The translations under genes were made by a program, and so were the position numbers. A stretch of 64,000 nt of DNA from Blastocladiella emersonii ATCC 22665 (Eukaryota; Blastocladiomycota; Blastocladiomycetes; Blastocladiales; Blastocladiaceae), in assembly GCA_025594325.1 (NCBI GenBank), contig JANHCV010000002.1, positions 806,001 through 870,000 of the forward strand, written 5' to 3'. Positions 50,901-61,270 of this stretch are shown one piece after another; the first letter of the stretch is position 1, and the number at the start of each line of letters is the position of its first letter. The notes beneath the pieces are model-generated. The model did no database searches, was not told the origin of the DNA, and saw nothing but the letters and a program-made list of their open reading frames with translations.

Positions 50901-51300
50901 CGGCGGCCTGGGCGACCTCGTTGGACGCGACGGGGTCATCCGTCTCGCTGCCGATGGTGGCCGCGGCGGTGGCGAGCAGGCTATTGGGTGGGACCGAGCC
51001 GCGGCGGCGCGAGCGGGAGCGCGACTTGCCGGACTTGGACTTTGAGCGCGACCGCGGCGAGTCGGCGGCAGCGGAAGCCGAGTCGTGCGAGCTGGTGCTG
51101 GCGAGGCGCGATCGCGACTGCGAGTGCGAGCGGGCGCGCAGGCGCAGGTTGGCGAGCACGTCGGGCGAGTAGGCCGAGTGGAACGACTCCTCGCGGTGGG
51201 CGCCGAGCGTCAGGCGCACGGTCGCGTAGGGGACGCCCTCGGCGTAGAGGTGCAGGCGGTCGAGGGCGACGGCGAGCCGGCCCTGCTCAGTGATGCGCAT
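47949..51300 (-). CDS. Diacylglycerol-lipase-like (class 3 lipase) protein
   Basis: Two exons, 48843-51300 and 47949-48775, with a 67-bp intron (GTACGT...CGTAG, CTAAC upstream); 1094 aa. The lipase domain (about residues 560-850) carries the nucleophile elbow GHSLGGA (Ser745), preceded by FYCAHVPEDSTIVLCVRGT and followed by NDTDIVPR, the pattern of sn-1-specific diacylglycerol lipases and fungal class 3 lipases. An upstream beta-rich segment (about 290-370, LPLTLHAFLYDSIKVSVLNNSG) looks like a C2 domain, as in related fungal lipases. Between them lie acidic, Ser-rich and Arg/Ser-rich low-complexity regions. No transmembrane helices are obvious, unlike animal DAGL-alpha. The expected role is hydrolysis of membrane glycerolipids. 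Confidence 0.8.
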
Positions 51301-52251
51301 AGTGATGGGTGTGCGATGGAGAGCGATGCATGGCGAGGGGAGAGAGGGAGGGTTGCGGGCGGGCGGCGGCTCTTGAACGCCGGGCGGGATGGGCAGGGTG
51401 GCGGTCGCCGGCTAGTGCGGGTGGGCGCCGCACGTCAGCCGGCGACGTGGGCGGCGACGCGCGACTGGGGCCTGCGTGACGCGGAGGAGGTCCGAGGCCC
51501 CGGGAGACCCGCGAGCGAGTTTCACGCCGCCGACGATGCATGTGGGGCCTCGTTTCAGGTCGGCCCTGGGGCCGCGTGGGCCGGCCGCTAAAACTAGAGT
51601 GGCGTGCAGGCACCAGCTCCCGCCGCCGCGGCCGATCCCGTCAAAGTCGGTCCATCGAGCCAAGAGTTCGAGGACCGCGGGTAGACTATTCATCGTCAAC
51701 GAAGCATGTTGCAGCGAGTTAGCGGCAGTCTCGAGCGTTCCTGCACTGTGCGGCAGCGGGATGCCGGCGAAGCGCTCGGTCACGCGATCTTAGGTTTCCA
51801 GACGCACGGCTCGGCAGCCACCTTTCAGCCACTCGCTCGCTTCGCCCGCCCCCTCCCCTCCCCGCTCTCCTATACGCTTCCCCGACTGCGCGCACTACGC
51901 CGCAACGGGACCCAGAACCACGTATCAACTTGGCGCAACGCTGCGCTGCCCCCGCCGGCCGACCCCACTCTAGTCTAGACGCTCCGACTGCCCGCTAGAC
52001 CGACTGCGCCCCGCTCGCTCCCGGCCCGCACACGCACACGGCTGCCCACCCGACTGCCCTCTCCCCGCGGACCGCCTCGAGCCGAGCTGACTGCGTCACT
52101 TGGCTCCGAGTCTCCCTCTCCTCCCTATTGTTCTCTCGTGCGGCTGCTCGCTCGCTCGATTCTCGCGTCCAGCCCAGCTGCGCCTCCTCGCGATTAGCTG
52201 GCCACTCGTCGCCGCTACCACCGCCCCTATCCTTGGCAGCACACCACCACC
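51301..52251. other. divergent promoter region
   Basis: About 950 bp between two gene starts facing away from each other. It is pyrimidine-rich toward the plus-strand gene. No TATA box, spliced ORF or repeat is recognised. Confidence 0.45.
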
Positions 52252-53724
52252 ATGCCACTCTCGCGCATCGCTCGGCTGCGCGCCATCCTCGACCGCTCGT
52301 CCGTGGCGCGCTACGCGCTGCTGTCGTCGGTCGCGCAGATGGTCATCCAGCTGATCCTCGAGACGGGCGTGGCCGTCATGCACAACAACGAGCTCGCCCT
52401 CGTCTCGGACGCGTACGAGCCCGCCCTCGCCGCCGCCGCCGTTAAGGACGCGACCACGGGCCTCTCGGCGCTGCCCGCTACGGACCCGCGCATGCAGCTG
52501 TACACGGCCTACAACCTGGCGCGCGCGCTCTTCGTCTACCACATCATCTACATGCTAGCGACGTGCCTGCAGCTCTTCTTCACCTTCGACTCGATCCTGC
52601 ACCAGAACTCGGTCGAGCTCGTCGCCCTCAACACCATCAACCTCGGCCTCTTCGGCTACAGTTTGATGCAGTTCTTCCAGAGCGTTTCCACCTTCAACGC
52701 CCTCAACGACATCCTCGCCCTGCCCGCGCTCCTCAAGTCGGCCGCCCCCACCGCCGCCGCCGCTGCCAAGGGCCTCGTCCTCAAGACCACCTCCATCTTC
52801 CACATCCCGTCCATGGTCGTGTCGCTGCTCTTCCTCGCCGGCGGCGCCGCCGCCACCTACAAGCTGCACCACGACTTCGGGTGGGCCATCTACAAGCGCA
52901 TCGGCGCCAACATCGGCCTGCGCCGCCAGATGATGCACTACTTCTTCCTCATGATGCTACTCAAGCTCGACATCTTCTTCTACTCGACCTTCTCGCTGCA
53001 GTTCCTGGTCATCCAGACGTTTGCCGACGCGCCCATGAGCAACACCATCATCCACGTCGGCGTGTCCTTCATCATGATCTTCGTGCTCGTGATCCTGTGC
53101 ATGCGCGGCGTGCGGTCCGAGAACGCGCGCCTGATGCAGGCCTTCATGGTCGGCACCGTCGGGTGCATGGGCTACCTCGCCTACAAGCTGTGGCAGGCCA
53201 CCACCGAGGCCCGCTTCGAGCCCGTCAAGCGGTCCATCCTCTTCTCCATCGTCGTGTGCCTGATCCTCGCCCTCGCCACCCTCGTCAACTCGTTCATCTG
53301 CTACCGCAACTTCGGCACCGGACTCAAGGAGCACGTCTCGCGCCAGGCGTCCGTCCGCCGCCGCCGCGAGCGCGAGCAGCAGCAGCAGCAGCTCCAGCAC
53401 CAGCACCTCGCCGGGTCCACCGCCTCGGTGCCCTCGGCCGCCGCCTACGCGCCGTCGCCACCGCAGCCCGCCGCTGCCGCGCCCACGGCCGCGTACGCGC
53501 AGCCCCCGCAGCAGCAGCAGGTGCAGTACCAGCAGCACTACCAGCAGCAGGCGCCACCACCGCAGCAGCAGCAGCAGCAGCAGCAGAGCGCGTACCACCA
53601 GGCCACGGCGTACCAGCAGACGCAGTACTCGAATGGCGGCAGCGCGTACCAACAGCAGTCGTCGTCGTCGGGCTACGGCCAGCAGGCCGGCGGCAACAAG
53701 AGCGGAGGGACCAGCTACGCGTAG
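52252..53724 (+). CDS. Multi-pass membrane protein, UPF0658 (Golgi) family-like
   Basis: A 490-aa single-exon protein with about eight hydrophobic segments between residues 20 and 360, including GWAIYKRIGANIGLRRQM followed by LKLDIFFYSTFSLQFLVIQ. This alternation of a cytosolic GW-IYK-IGA loop with aromatic-rich helices recalls the fungal UPF0658 Golgi membrane family. The molecular function of that family is not known. The C-terminal 120 residues are Gln/Pro/Ala/Tyr-rich with CAG-coded Gln runs and are probably disordered in the cytosol. It ends 172 bp from the convergent CSN5 gene. Confidence 0.65.
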   Translation: MPLSRIARLRAILDRSSVARYALLSSVAQMVIQLILETGVAVMHNNELALVSDAYEPALAAAAVKDATTGLSALPATDPRMQLYTAYNLARALFVYHIIYMLATCLQLFFTFDSILHQNSVELVALNTINLGLFGYSLMQFFQSVSTFNALNDILALPALLKSAAPTAAAAAKGLVLKTTSIFHIPSMVVSLLFLAGGAAATYKLHHDFGWAIYKRIGANIGLRRQMMHYFFLMMLLKLDIFFYSTFSLQFLVIQTFADAPMSNTIIHVGVSFIMIFVLVILCMRGVRSENARLMQAFMVGTVGCMGYLAYKLWQATTEARFEPVKRSILFSIVVCLILALATLVNSFICYRNFGTGLKEHVSRQASVRRRREREQQQQQLQHQHLAGSTASVPSAAAYAPSPPQPAAAAPTAAYAQPPQQQQVQYQQHYQQQAPPPQQQQQQQQSAYHQATAYQQTQYSNGGSAYQQQSSSSGYGQQAGGNKSGGTSYA

Positions 53725-53896
53725 TCGTACGCGGTCTTATCCGTCCCGCGCTCGCGCGCTCCCCACCACAGTTTTGTCCCATTCCACCACCACCACCACT
53801 TCTTTGCCACTCATAGTTTGAAATCGCGCACGCACAACAAAAAAGATTTGCATCTCGCCCACCATGATATCTCGCACACACACACACACGCGTTCC

Positions 53897-55286
53897 TCAG
53901 GCCTCCTCGGTAACGGGCGTGACCGTGTCCATCGGGTCCTCCTGCTCCTCGGGCGCGGCGGCGGCGTCGTCGGCAGCAGCAGCCGGCTCCGCGGCGTCCT
54001 CCTCCTCGACGGGAGCGACCTCGACGTCGACGTCGACATCGGCCGCCACGACGGGCTCAGCGGGCTCGTCGTCGGCCACGGGCGACTCGGCATCGACGAC
54101 CGCTGCAGCCGCCGCCGCCGCGGCGCCGGGGACGGCGTTGAAGACGACGTGCTTGAGGACCTGGGCCATGAGGGCGTGGGTGGCCTCGGACACGACCTTG
54201 GTGGCGTCGCGGGTGGCCTTGCCGAGGTTCGAGTCGTCGACGGGCTCCTTGGGCGCGTCCTTGTGCGGGGTGAGCGACGGGCCGGTCGTCGAGGGCAGGC
54301 CGGCGGCGTAGTCGGGGTCGATCCACTCGGCGGGCTTCAGCGGGGCCGGGGCGGCGGGCGCGGGCGCTGCCTTGACCGCCGACAGGACGCGCGGCTTGGC
54401 GACCTGCGGGGTCGCGCGGTCCAGCTTCTCGGCCACGTCGCCCATCTGGCCCACGAGGTACTCCATGTTCTAGACGAGGCGCGAGCGAGGCGGGGAGGTG
54501 AGACAAACGCGTGTGCGAACGGGCACGAGAAAAGCGTACGGTGATGAGCGGCGACTGCGACAGGGTGCTGATCCAGTGCTTGTTCCACAGCAGCTCGAGG
54601 AGGTGGGTGTCGAGGTTGGACTTGAAAATGGACACGTCGAGCGAGTAGTACTGGTTCGCGTGGACGCCGAAATCCTCGATCTTGCTGAGCGGGATCGACT
54701 GGTACTCGGAGGGCGCGGCGTTGGGCGGGGTGTAGCCGGCCGGGTACGTGCGGAAGGCGCCGATCTCGACGCGGCCGGCCGAGATGGTGCGGTTCGGGTC
54801 GACGACGACGGCGAGGAAGGGCTCCTGGTACTGCTGGTTGGTCATCTGGGTGGTCACGTCGATGCCCGACAGCCAGCACCCGTAGCCCGGGTGGCTGTGG
54901 TACCACCCGAGCACGTTCTCGATGCGGCCCGTCTCGCTCGACGTCGACTGGTACTGGACCATGTACTCGAAGGCCTCCTGCTGCGCGTTGACGCGGGTCT
55001 CGGTGCCCTCGACGGGGAGCGCGAACGCGTCCATGACCACCATGGTCTCGCCCATGACCTTGCCCTGCATCAGGCCCATGACCTCGAGGTGGCCGCCGCG
55101 CCGCGCGTGGATCACCATCTTGATGAGCGCGATCGCCGAGATCTTGACGCGCTTGAAGTGGTGCGGGTCCTTGCGCCACGGGCGGTCGTCCGACGGCACG
55201 TCCTTGGCGTAGATGGCGTCGGTCGCGTCCAGCGTCTGCACCTGGTTCTCGAGCAGCCACGTCTTGAGCCCGACGTTGGCGTCCAT
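53897..55286 (-). CDS. CSN5: COP9 signalosome subunit 5 (deneddylase)
   Basis: Two exons, 54540-55286 and 53897-54469, with a 70-bp intron (GTACGC...GTCTAG); 439 aa. The MPN+ domain has a full JAMM metal site: Glu68 in LEVMGL, His130 and His132 in [14 protein letters not shown], and Asp143. Long matches to CSN5 include [31 protein letters not shown] and [10 protein letters not shown]. The conserved C-terminal helix ([23 protein letters not shown]) is present. Beyond it is an extra tail of about 75 residues, first poly-Ala and then strongly acidic, which animal CSN5 (334 aa) lacks. The enzyme removes NEDD8 from cullins and so cycles the cullin-RING/SCF ligases, for which the F-box and LRR proteins nearby could be adaptors (inference). 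Confidence 0.95.
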
Positions 55287-56095
55287 GGTCGGGTACGTTG
55301 CGTTGCGGTGTGTTTTCGGTACGTTGCGTGCGTGTCCGCGTTGCTAGCGCGTTGCCGTCGTTCAAAACGGGGGAGAAGCGAGGAGCGGCGACCGACTCAC
55401 TCGCCTGGGGGCGGCGCCGTCGCGAAAGGCAGACGCGTCGATCAGTCAAAAGCATCAGCTGAGCGGCCTGCCTGACCCATCACGACCCGAAATCACTGCT
55501 CCATCACGCGCGTCGACGCGCGAGCGACTCGGTGCAGCTGCATTGTCGAGTATATTTACACTCGCCTGCAACGCGGATGCGACCGGGGCCGGTCCCGGGA
55601 GAATTCATGACGTGAGGCGGGTCCCTGAGCGCGAGGGGCCGCCGCTGCCGTCCACCCAGCACACGAAGGTCGGTTCACGGACGACAGCATCAACGTCGGC
55701 ATCAAGCGGTCCCTGAGCTTTCTTCAGCGGTCGAGCGAGGAGCGGAGGAGGGAGAGAGAAAGACCTGATGAGCGGTGTGGCACCGCCCAGTTGGGTCATG
55801 AGCACCAGCCACCGCCGTCGCCGCACTCGGCCCCCGCCAACCTCGACTGCCCTTTCTCTCCCTTGCTGCTCTTCTTCCGCAACTTCGACTGGTCGACGCA
55901 GGCAACATCAACACCCGCCGCTCCTCGTCCCTGCGACTGCCCGCACCTTCGACGGCTCCGCCCACCCGCACTCTCATAGACGGGCGAGCCTGCGATACCC
56001 TCCCCACACCGCCGTGTGCAGCCGCAAGCGACCTCGTCCCTCTCCCTTACTCTCGACATAGACACTCTTCTCCCCTCATCCTACCCGTCGTCACC
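55287..56095. other. divergent promoter region
   Basis: It lies between CSN5 and the SH3 membrane protein, which point away from each other. It contains a composite-type site (AGACGCGTCGATCA at 55431) near CSN5. No gene is supported. Confidence 0.45.
55431..55461. promoter_or_regulatory. partial composite TGATCGACGCGTC site upstream of CSN5
   Basis: On the minus strand it reads CAGCTG, spacer, TGATCGACGCGTCT. It shares the TGATCGACGCGTC part of the sites at 42387 and 45845, with CAGCTG where they have CACGTG, and lies about 145 bases upstream of the CSN5 start. Confidence 0.4.
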
Positions 56096-59000
56096 ATGCA
56101 CCCCACGGTCCTCCTGACGACGCTCTTCGCGGCGCTCCTGGCGCTCTCCGCGCCCGCCGCCGCCAACGACGTGCTCCCCGACGAGATCACCGACGGCTGC
56201 CTCAAGATTCAAAAGGACTGGCGAGTCTGCCGGTACGCATGCGCCCCTTGCTCCGAGGCAGCGAGGCGATGGCGACGACGACGACGGACAGGGTTGCTGC
56301 TCGCTGGCAAACGTGCAGGCGTGCGCTGTGGCGCTTGCTTGCTGGCGAGCGTGGATGGCCACAGCCGGTGCCAGCGTGGGCCCACTTTCGGCATCACATC
56401 GGCCATCAGTCGCGCCGTCGTCGCCCCTCGCTGCCCGGAATTCTGCCACGTTGTGGGACGAGATCCACTAATGAATGAACTGCTCGACTTGTAGCGGTCT
56501 CGAGGGCAAGTACATTGACACGACCGCGTCCGCGACGGCGTTCGTGCAGCTGCTGCTGGCCAAGAACGGCGCGTCCGACACGCGGCCCGCGTCCAAGGTG
56601 TTCCAGGACAACTTTGCCCTGTACCTCGACAACACGGCCACGGTCATGCCCGGCCCGAGCCGCAACGAGACGTACACGGTCGTGTTCAAGAAGCGCTACG
56701 GGTGCCCCAACTACACGCACTACCACCGCCGGTACCTCATCTCCATGTGGTGCATGGACGTGGTCGCTTCGTCCTCGGCCAAGTGCACGCAGAACAAGGC
56801 CACGCTCAAGCCTCTGTGCAAGTCGACGTGCGAAAAGTACGCCGACTCGACCATCGAGTCGTTCAAGAACGCGACCCAGTGCAGCCAGCCCAACATGAAC
56901 GAGGCCCGCGACAAGGGCGCCGCCGAGATCCGCGGGTACTGCGACACGGCCCAGTTCTCGGGCGCCGCCGGCTCCTGCATCTCGGGCGACGAAATCGAGG
57001 GCAACACGTGCGGCTTCATCCCGCTCAACCGCGTGTGCGACCCCAAGGTGTGCCCCGACGCCGCCCAGTGGTGCCTCGCCAACAAGGACGCCCTCAACAT
57101 CGCCATCCCGTCCGGCGGCGCGTCGGGCTCCGGCGCCTCGGCCACGTCGCCCGTCGGCGGCGACGCCAACGCCTCCCCCACGGGCGCCGCCGCGGCCGAC
57201 TCGGCCAGCGGCGCGTCCCCCGCGCCCATCGTGCCCATCATCCTCGCGTCCGTCTTCGGCGTCCTGTTCCTCGCCATCGGCATCTTCTACTTCTGGCGCC
57301 GCCGCATCAACCAGCGCCACGAGCGCGAGCTCCGCAACCACGGCCGCGACTCGTTCGAGGGCGGCAACGGCAACAAGCAGTCGTGGATCCCCGACCCGGA
57401 CATGCCGCCCGTCCCCGATTTCGTGCCCTCGCAGCAGCAGAACCAGCAGGGCCAGCAGCAGGGCGGGTACCAGTACGGCAACGTCGCCCCCGCCGCTGCC
57501 GGCGATTTTGGCGGCTCGCCGCGCGACGCCAACTTCAGCAACAACAACAACAACGGGCCCATGTCGCCGACCGGCGGGTACGGCGGCCAGCAGCAGCAGT
57601 ACCTGTCGCACGAGCGCGAGAACCTGGTCCTTCCGCCGCTCCCCGGCCAGGGCGCCGCCGCTGGTGCCTCCCTCGCTGCTGGCGCCGCGGTTGCCGGTGC
57701 GGCCGCGTACGGCGCCGCGTCCTACTCGTCGTCGTCCCAGCAGCAGCATGGCGGCGAGGTCAAGACGTCCAAGGCCAACAAGCGCATCTCGTCGCTGATC
57801 GTCGACAAGAACGTGTCGCTCAACGAGCTCCTGCGCGCGTCGCTCGCGCTCGACGATTTCGATTTCGGCGACAACTTTGCCAAGGCCGACGCCAACAAGT
57901 CGCTGCCCGCCGTCCCCGCGCTCCCCACGGCAGCTGGCGCGGCCGGTGCTGGCGCTGCCGCTGGCGGCGACGCGGGCGTGCCCCCGCCCATCACCGAGTA
58001 CGAGCGCCCGCAGCAGTACCGCGTGACGCGCACCTACTCGCCGCAGATGGACGACGAGCTCGACCTCGTCGAGGGCGACGTGATCGCTGTCTCGCAGGTG
58101 TACGACGACGGCTGGGGCTTCGGTCTCTCCCTGTCGACGGGCCAGGTCGGCGTTCTCCCCATGTCGTTTGTCGAGCGCATGGCCGCCGAGCTCGAGATCC
58201 ACTCGATCGCCACGCGCACGTCCCGGTTCGGCAACCCCGACAAGCTCCGCGAACTGCGCGAACAGGCGGCGGCCGCGGCTGCGGCTGCGGCGGCCAACTA
58301 CCGCACGCCGCTCAGCCCCGTGCGCGAGGAGGGGTCCGAGGTCGGGTCCAACGTCGGCTCGCGTGTCGGTGCCAACGGCGGCAAGACTACCACGACGACC
58401 ACCACGACGACCACTACGTACAAGTCGACGGCGACGCCCGGCTCGCCGTCGATGCCGTACCACGTCGACCAGTCGCGCGTCAGCGTGTCGGGCGCCAAGA
58501 TGGTCGCGCGCGACACCATGTTCCTCGGCGACGACGACGACGATGACGCGTCCTCGGTCGTCCCCGCGAGCGGTGTCGGTGCGCCCGCGCCGTCGGCCGT
58601 CGGGACCAACAACAAGGCGGCTGCCGGTGCTGCCGGTGCCGCTGCTGCCTCGGGCACGGCCGAGTCGGAGAAGGTCGACATTGAGACGCTGATGGCGGTG
58701 CTGTCGCGCATCGCGGCGACGGACCGCGAGTCGCGGATCCTGACGGACCTGCACGTCGACTTCTCGGCGCTCGACTCGGACGACCCCAAGGCGCGCCAGA
58801 GCATCCTCGAGCAGATTGAGCGCGAGAAGCTCGAGCGCCAGTCGTGGGCGTACGACGACGCCGCGTCCGAGGCGTCGTTTGACTCGAAGCGGTTCTCATT
58901 CTCGGCGCTCCTCGACGTGCTCAACGACGCCGACGACGACGTTGATCCCGACACGCTCGCTAACACGCTGCTCAACTCGTACAACATTGGGTCGGCGGTC

Positions 59001-59744
59001 CCGAACGAGTCGGCGTCGGCTTCCGCGGTCAAGAGCGGCGGCGCCTCGTACTCGACGTCCTCGGCCGCGGCCGGGTACTCGGGCTCGGCGGTCGGCGCCA
59101 GCACGGGCTACGCGTCTTCGGCGCTCAGCTCGGGCGGCAGCGCGCTCGGCGGGTCGACCACGTACAAGACGACGACGACGACCACCTCGTCGACGCCCGT
59201 GACGACCACCACGTACAAGACGTTCACGTCGCCCGCCGGCGGCGCGTCCTCGTCCTCGGCGATCGGCGGTGCCACGACGTACTCGACGACGTCGACCTCG
59301 TCGCCCGTGGTGACCACGTACAAGACGTCGACGCCCGTGGTCACGTACAAGACGACGACGACTCCTGTCGTGACGACGACGACTTACAAGACGTCGTCGC
59401 CCGTGACGAGCACCTTCTCGACGTCGTCGCCCGTCGCCACGTCGTACAAGACGACGACGACCACGACGACCAGCTCGCCGTCGTACTCGTCGCCCCTCTC
59501 GGCGCCGACCCTCCCGCCGCTCTCTGGCGGTGGTAGCAGCGGCAGCAACGTGACGCGCACGTACACGACGACGACGACCACGTCCAAGCCCACGGTCGTG
59601 GTGTCGTCGACGTCGACGTCGGCGGCGAGCGGCGCGGGCGCGGGCGGGTACGAGACGCGGCCCGTCAGCACGCTCAGCGACCTCGACCGGCTCGAGTCGA
59701 TGCTGAACCAGGAGGAGGAGATGCTGCGCAAGCTGCGCACGTAG
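56096..59744 (+). CDS. Single-pass membrane protein with Cys-rich ectodomain and cytoplasmic SH3 domain
   Basis: Exon 1 (56096-56232) encodes a signal peptide (MHPTVLLTTLFAALLALSA) and joins in frame to 56495-59744 across a 262-bp intron (GTACGC...TTGTAG); 1128 aa. The ectodomain (about 25-285) has about 15 Cys and N-glycosylation sites (NYT, NAT). One transmembrane helix spans about 290-313 (IVPIILASVFGVLFLAIGIF), followed by WRRR, consistent with N-out orientation. The cytoplasmic part holds a Gln/Asn-rich stretch, an SH3 domain (about 554-610: MDDELDLVEGDVI...DDGWGFGLS) and a Thr/Ser tail of YKTTTT-like repeats (about 885-1090) before a short coiled coil. The inferred role is signalling between wall or surface and cytoskeleton; it is not Sho1, which has four membrane helices. 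Confidence 0.75.
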
Positions 59745-59852
59745 ACGCTGACGACGATCAGGACAATTTTGTGACGCCCCTCAGTTTCCATTTATCAACA
59801 TAAATTTGCTGCTTCCCCGACCTATTCTTCGCGCGTGTTGAGGATGCGGCGG
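59745..59852. other. 3' flank of the SH3 gene up to the inverted-repeat element
   Basis: A short A/T-richer stretch (TTTATCAACATAAATTTG near 59790), probably containing the polyadenylation region. It ends in GCGGCGG, which also follows the element. Confidence 0.4.
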
Positions 59853-59926
59853 CAGGGGGGCTAAGTGGGGGTGAGCAGGCTAGCCAAACCGTTGTCCCCG
59901 ACCTCTGCTGCAGGTCACACGTGAGC
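59853..59926 (+). repeat. left arm of 74-bp inverted repeat
   Basis: Perfectly complementary to 61197-61270. It contains CACGTG near its inner end. Confidence 0.85.
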
Positions 59927-61196
59927 TGACCCGCTCGCTGTGCTCCAGCAGCTCGGGTCACTCTGCCTCGTGGCGGCACGGGCCTTTCACCTCACCCACG
60001 TGTCCCCCAGCGCCCCCACCCTTCAGTTGTCGATTGCTCGCACTCTTTCTCTCTGAAATACGTTCGCCCTAACACGTTGATCATCTCGTGGAACTCACGT
60101 CCCGCTACGGCTCGACCCCGCCGACCAGACGCCGCGTGGCCACCAGCTGTCCGCCGACCTCGCCGCCCCCGCTCTCGCGCAGCCTTCTCCGCTCGATCTT
60201 GAGCTCGTCGCCCTCCCCACTCGCACCTACCGACGTGCAGGCGGGGCTCGCGGCCCTGCTGGTGCCCGTCCACGCTACAGACCTGCCCCACCCTCCCTTC
60301 TGCCCTCACCGACTCTGCCCCGCTCCTTGGGCTTCGCCCCTGATCCGCTCGCCGCTCAGCTCGCCGTTCGCCGTTCGCCGGTCGATCGAACGCCTGAGCG
60401 CGCAGCCGCTACTTGCATGGTCAGCCGGCACTTGGGGCTCTTGAACTTGTGAGCCTCGTCGTGCGCCGTGTCGTCCAGCCCACGCGCATGCACCGACCTG
60501 ACCGCCACCCTCGTCTCTTTGCTCCCTCGCGTCTCTCCCTCCCCGGATCCGCTCCCGCCGCGCCAGCTTGCGCCCTAGAGCGCTTGCGAACCTCTTCGTG
60601 GCGGTCGTTGGACGTTGCGGCGCGGCATTTGCTGGCGACGGCCGTGGCCATGCTCGACCGCCTCGTCCGTCCCTTGCTCGCGACGCTCCACACCTCATCC
60701 TCGCTCCATCTCGCGGCAGCCGCTTGCATTTCTCTTCGGTTCGTTCCCTGCCGTTCTCAACTCGCAACGTTACTTGTCCGGATCGCCGCCGCGACGACTT
60801 GTGCAGCAAGTCCAAGTCGCTGCTCGCCCTTCATGCCCCCTTCGCGTGCTGCCACCCTTCGGACACGCTACCCACCAACACTATCGATGCCCTCGCGCCG
60901 CGTGCGTCGCAATCCGCACGGCTCCAGGCCCACCGAGTGCGCGCCCTTCCGCGGCGAGTCGCATCACGGCCCGCTGCCTCGTCCGCGACTTTCATCCACT
61001 CTCACGCGCTGCACGGCCCACGAAACTCGGATCTGAGTTGCTGCTTTATGTGAGCGCAAGTATGGCCAACCTGAGGCCCAACCGCAAGCCGATCGGACCA
61101 CCATGATTAACGCTATATAGGTGTGAGACACTTTGATTAATCGTGGGCGGTGAGTTGACTCGAAACGATTGGCTCCCCGACGAGGTGGACCGGCCG

Positions 61197-61270
61197 GCTC
61201 ACGTGTGACCTGCAGCAGAGGTCGGGGACAACGGTTTGGCTAGCCTGCTCACCCCCACTTAGCCCCCCTG
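61197..61270 (-). repeat. right arm of 74-bp inverted repeat
   Basis: Perfectly complementary to 59853-59926. The perfect match implies recent origin. Confidence 0.85.

Larger units (their letters stand above)
59853..61270. mobile_element. 1.4-kb element bounded by perfect 74-bp inverted repeats (hAT-like non-autonomous, putative)
   Basis: Bases 59853-59926 and 61197-61270 are exact reverse complements over 74 bp. The outer ends read CAGGGGGG and CCCCCCTG, and the identity stops sharply at both edges. GCGGCGG lies directly outside each end (59846-59852 and 61271-61277), a possible 7-bp target duplication, though low in complexity. The 1270-bp interior has no credible ORF, only Arg/Ser/Pro-rich frames. 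CAGGG termini are typical of hAT transposons, whose duplications are usually 8 bp, so the class is tentative. Lack of a transposase suggests a non-autonomous passenger. Confidence 0.6.

Noticed and set aside
53360..53680. CAG-type tandem repeats as a CRISPR array or satellite
   Set aside because: They encode Gln runs in frame within the membrane-protein tail; there are no regular spacers.
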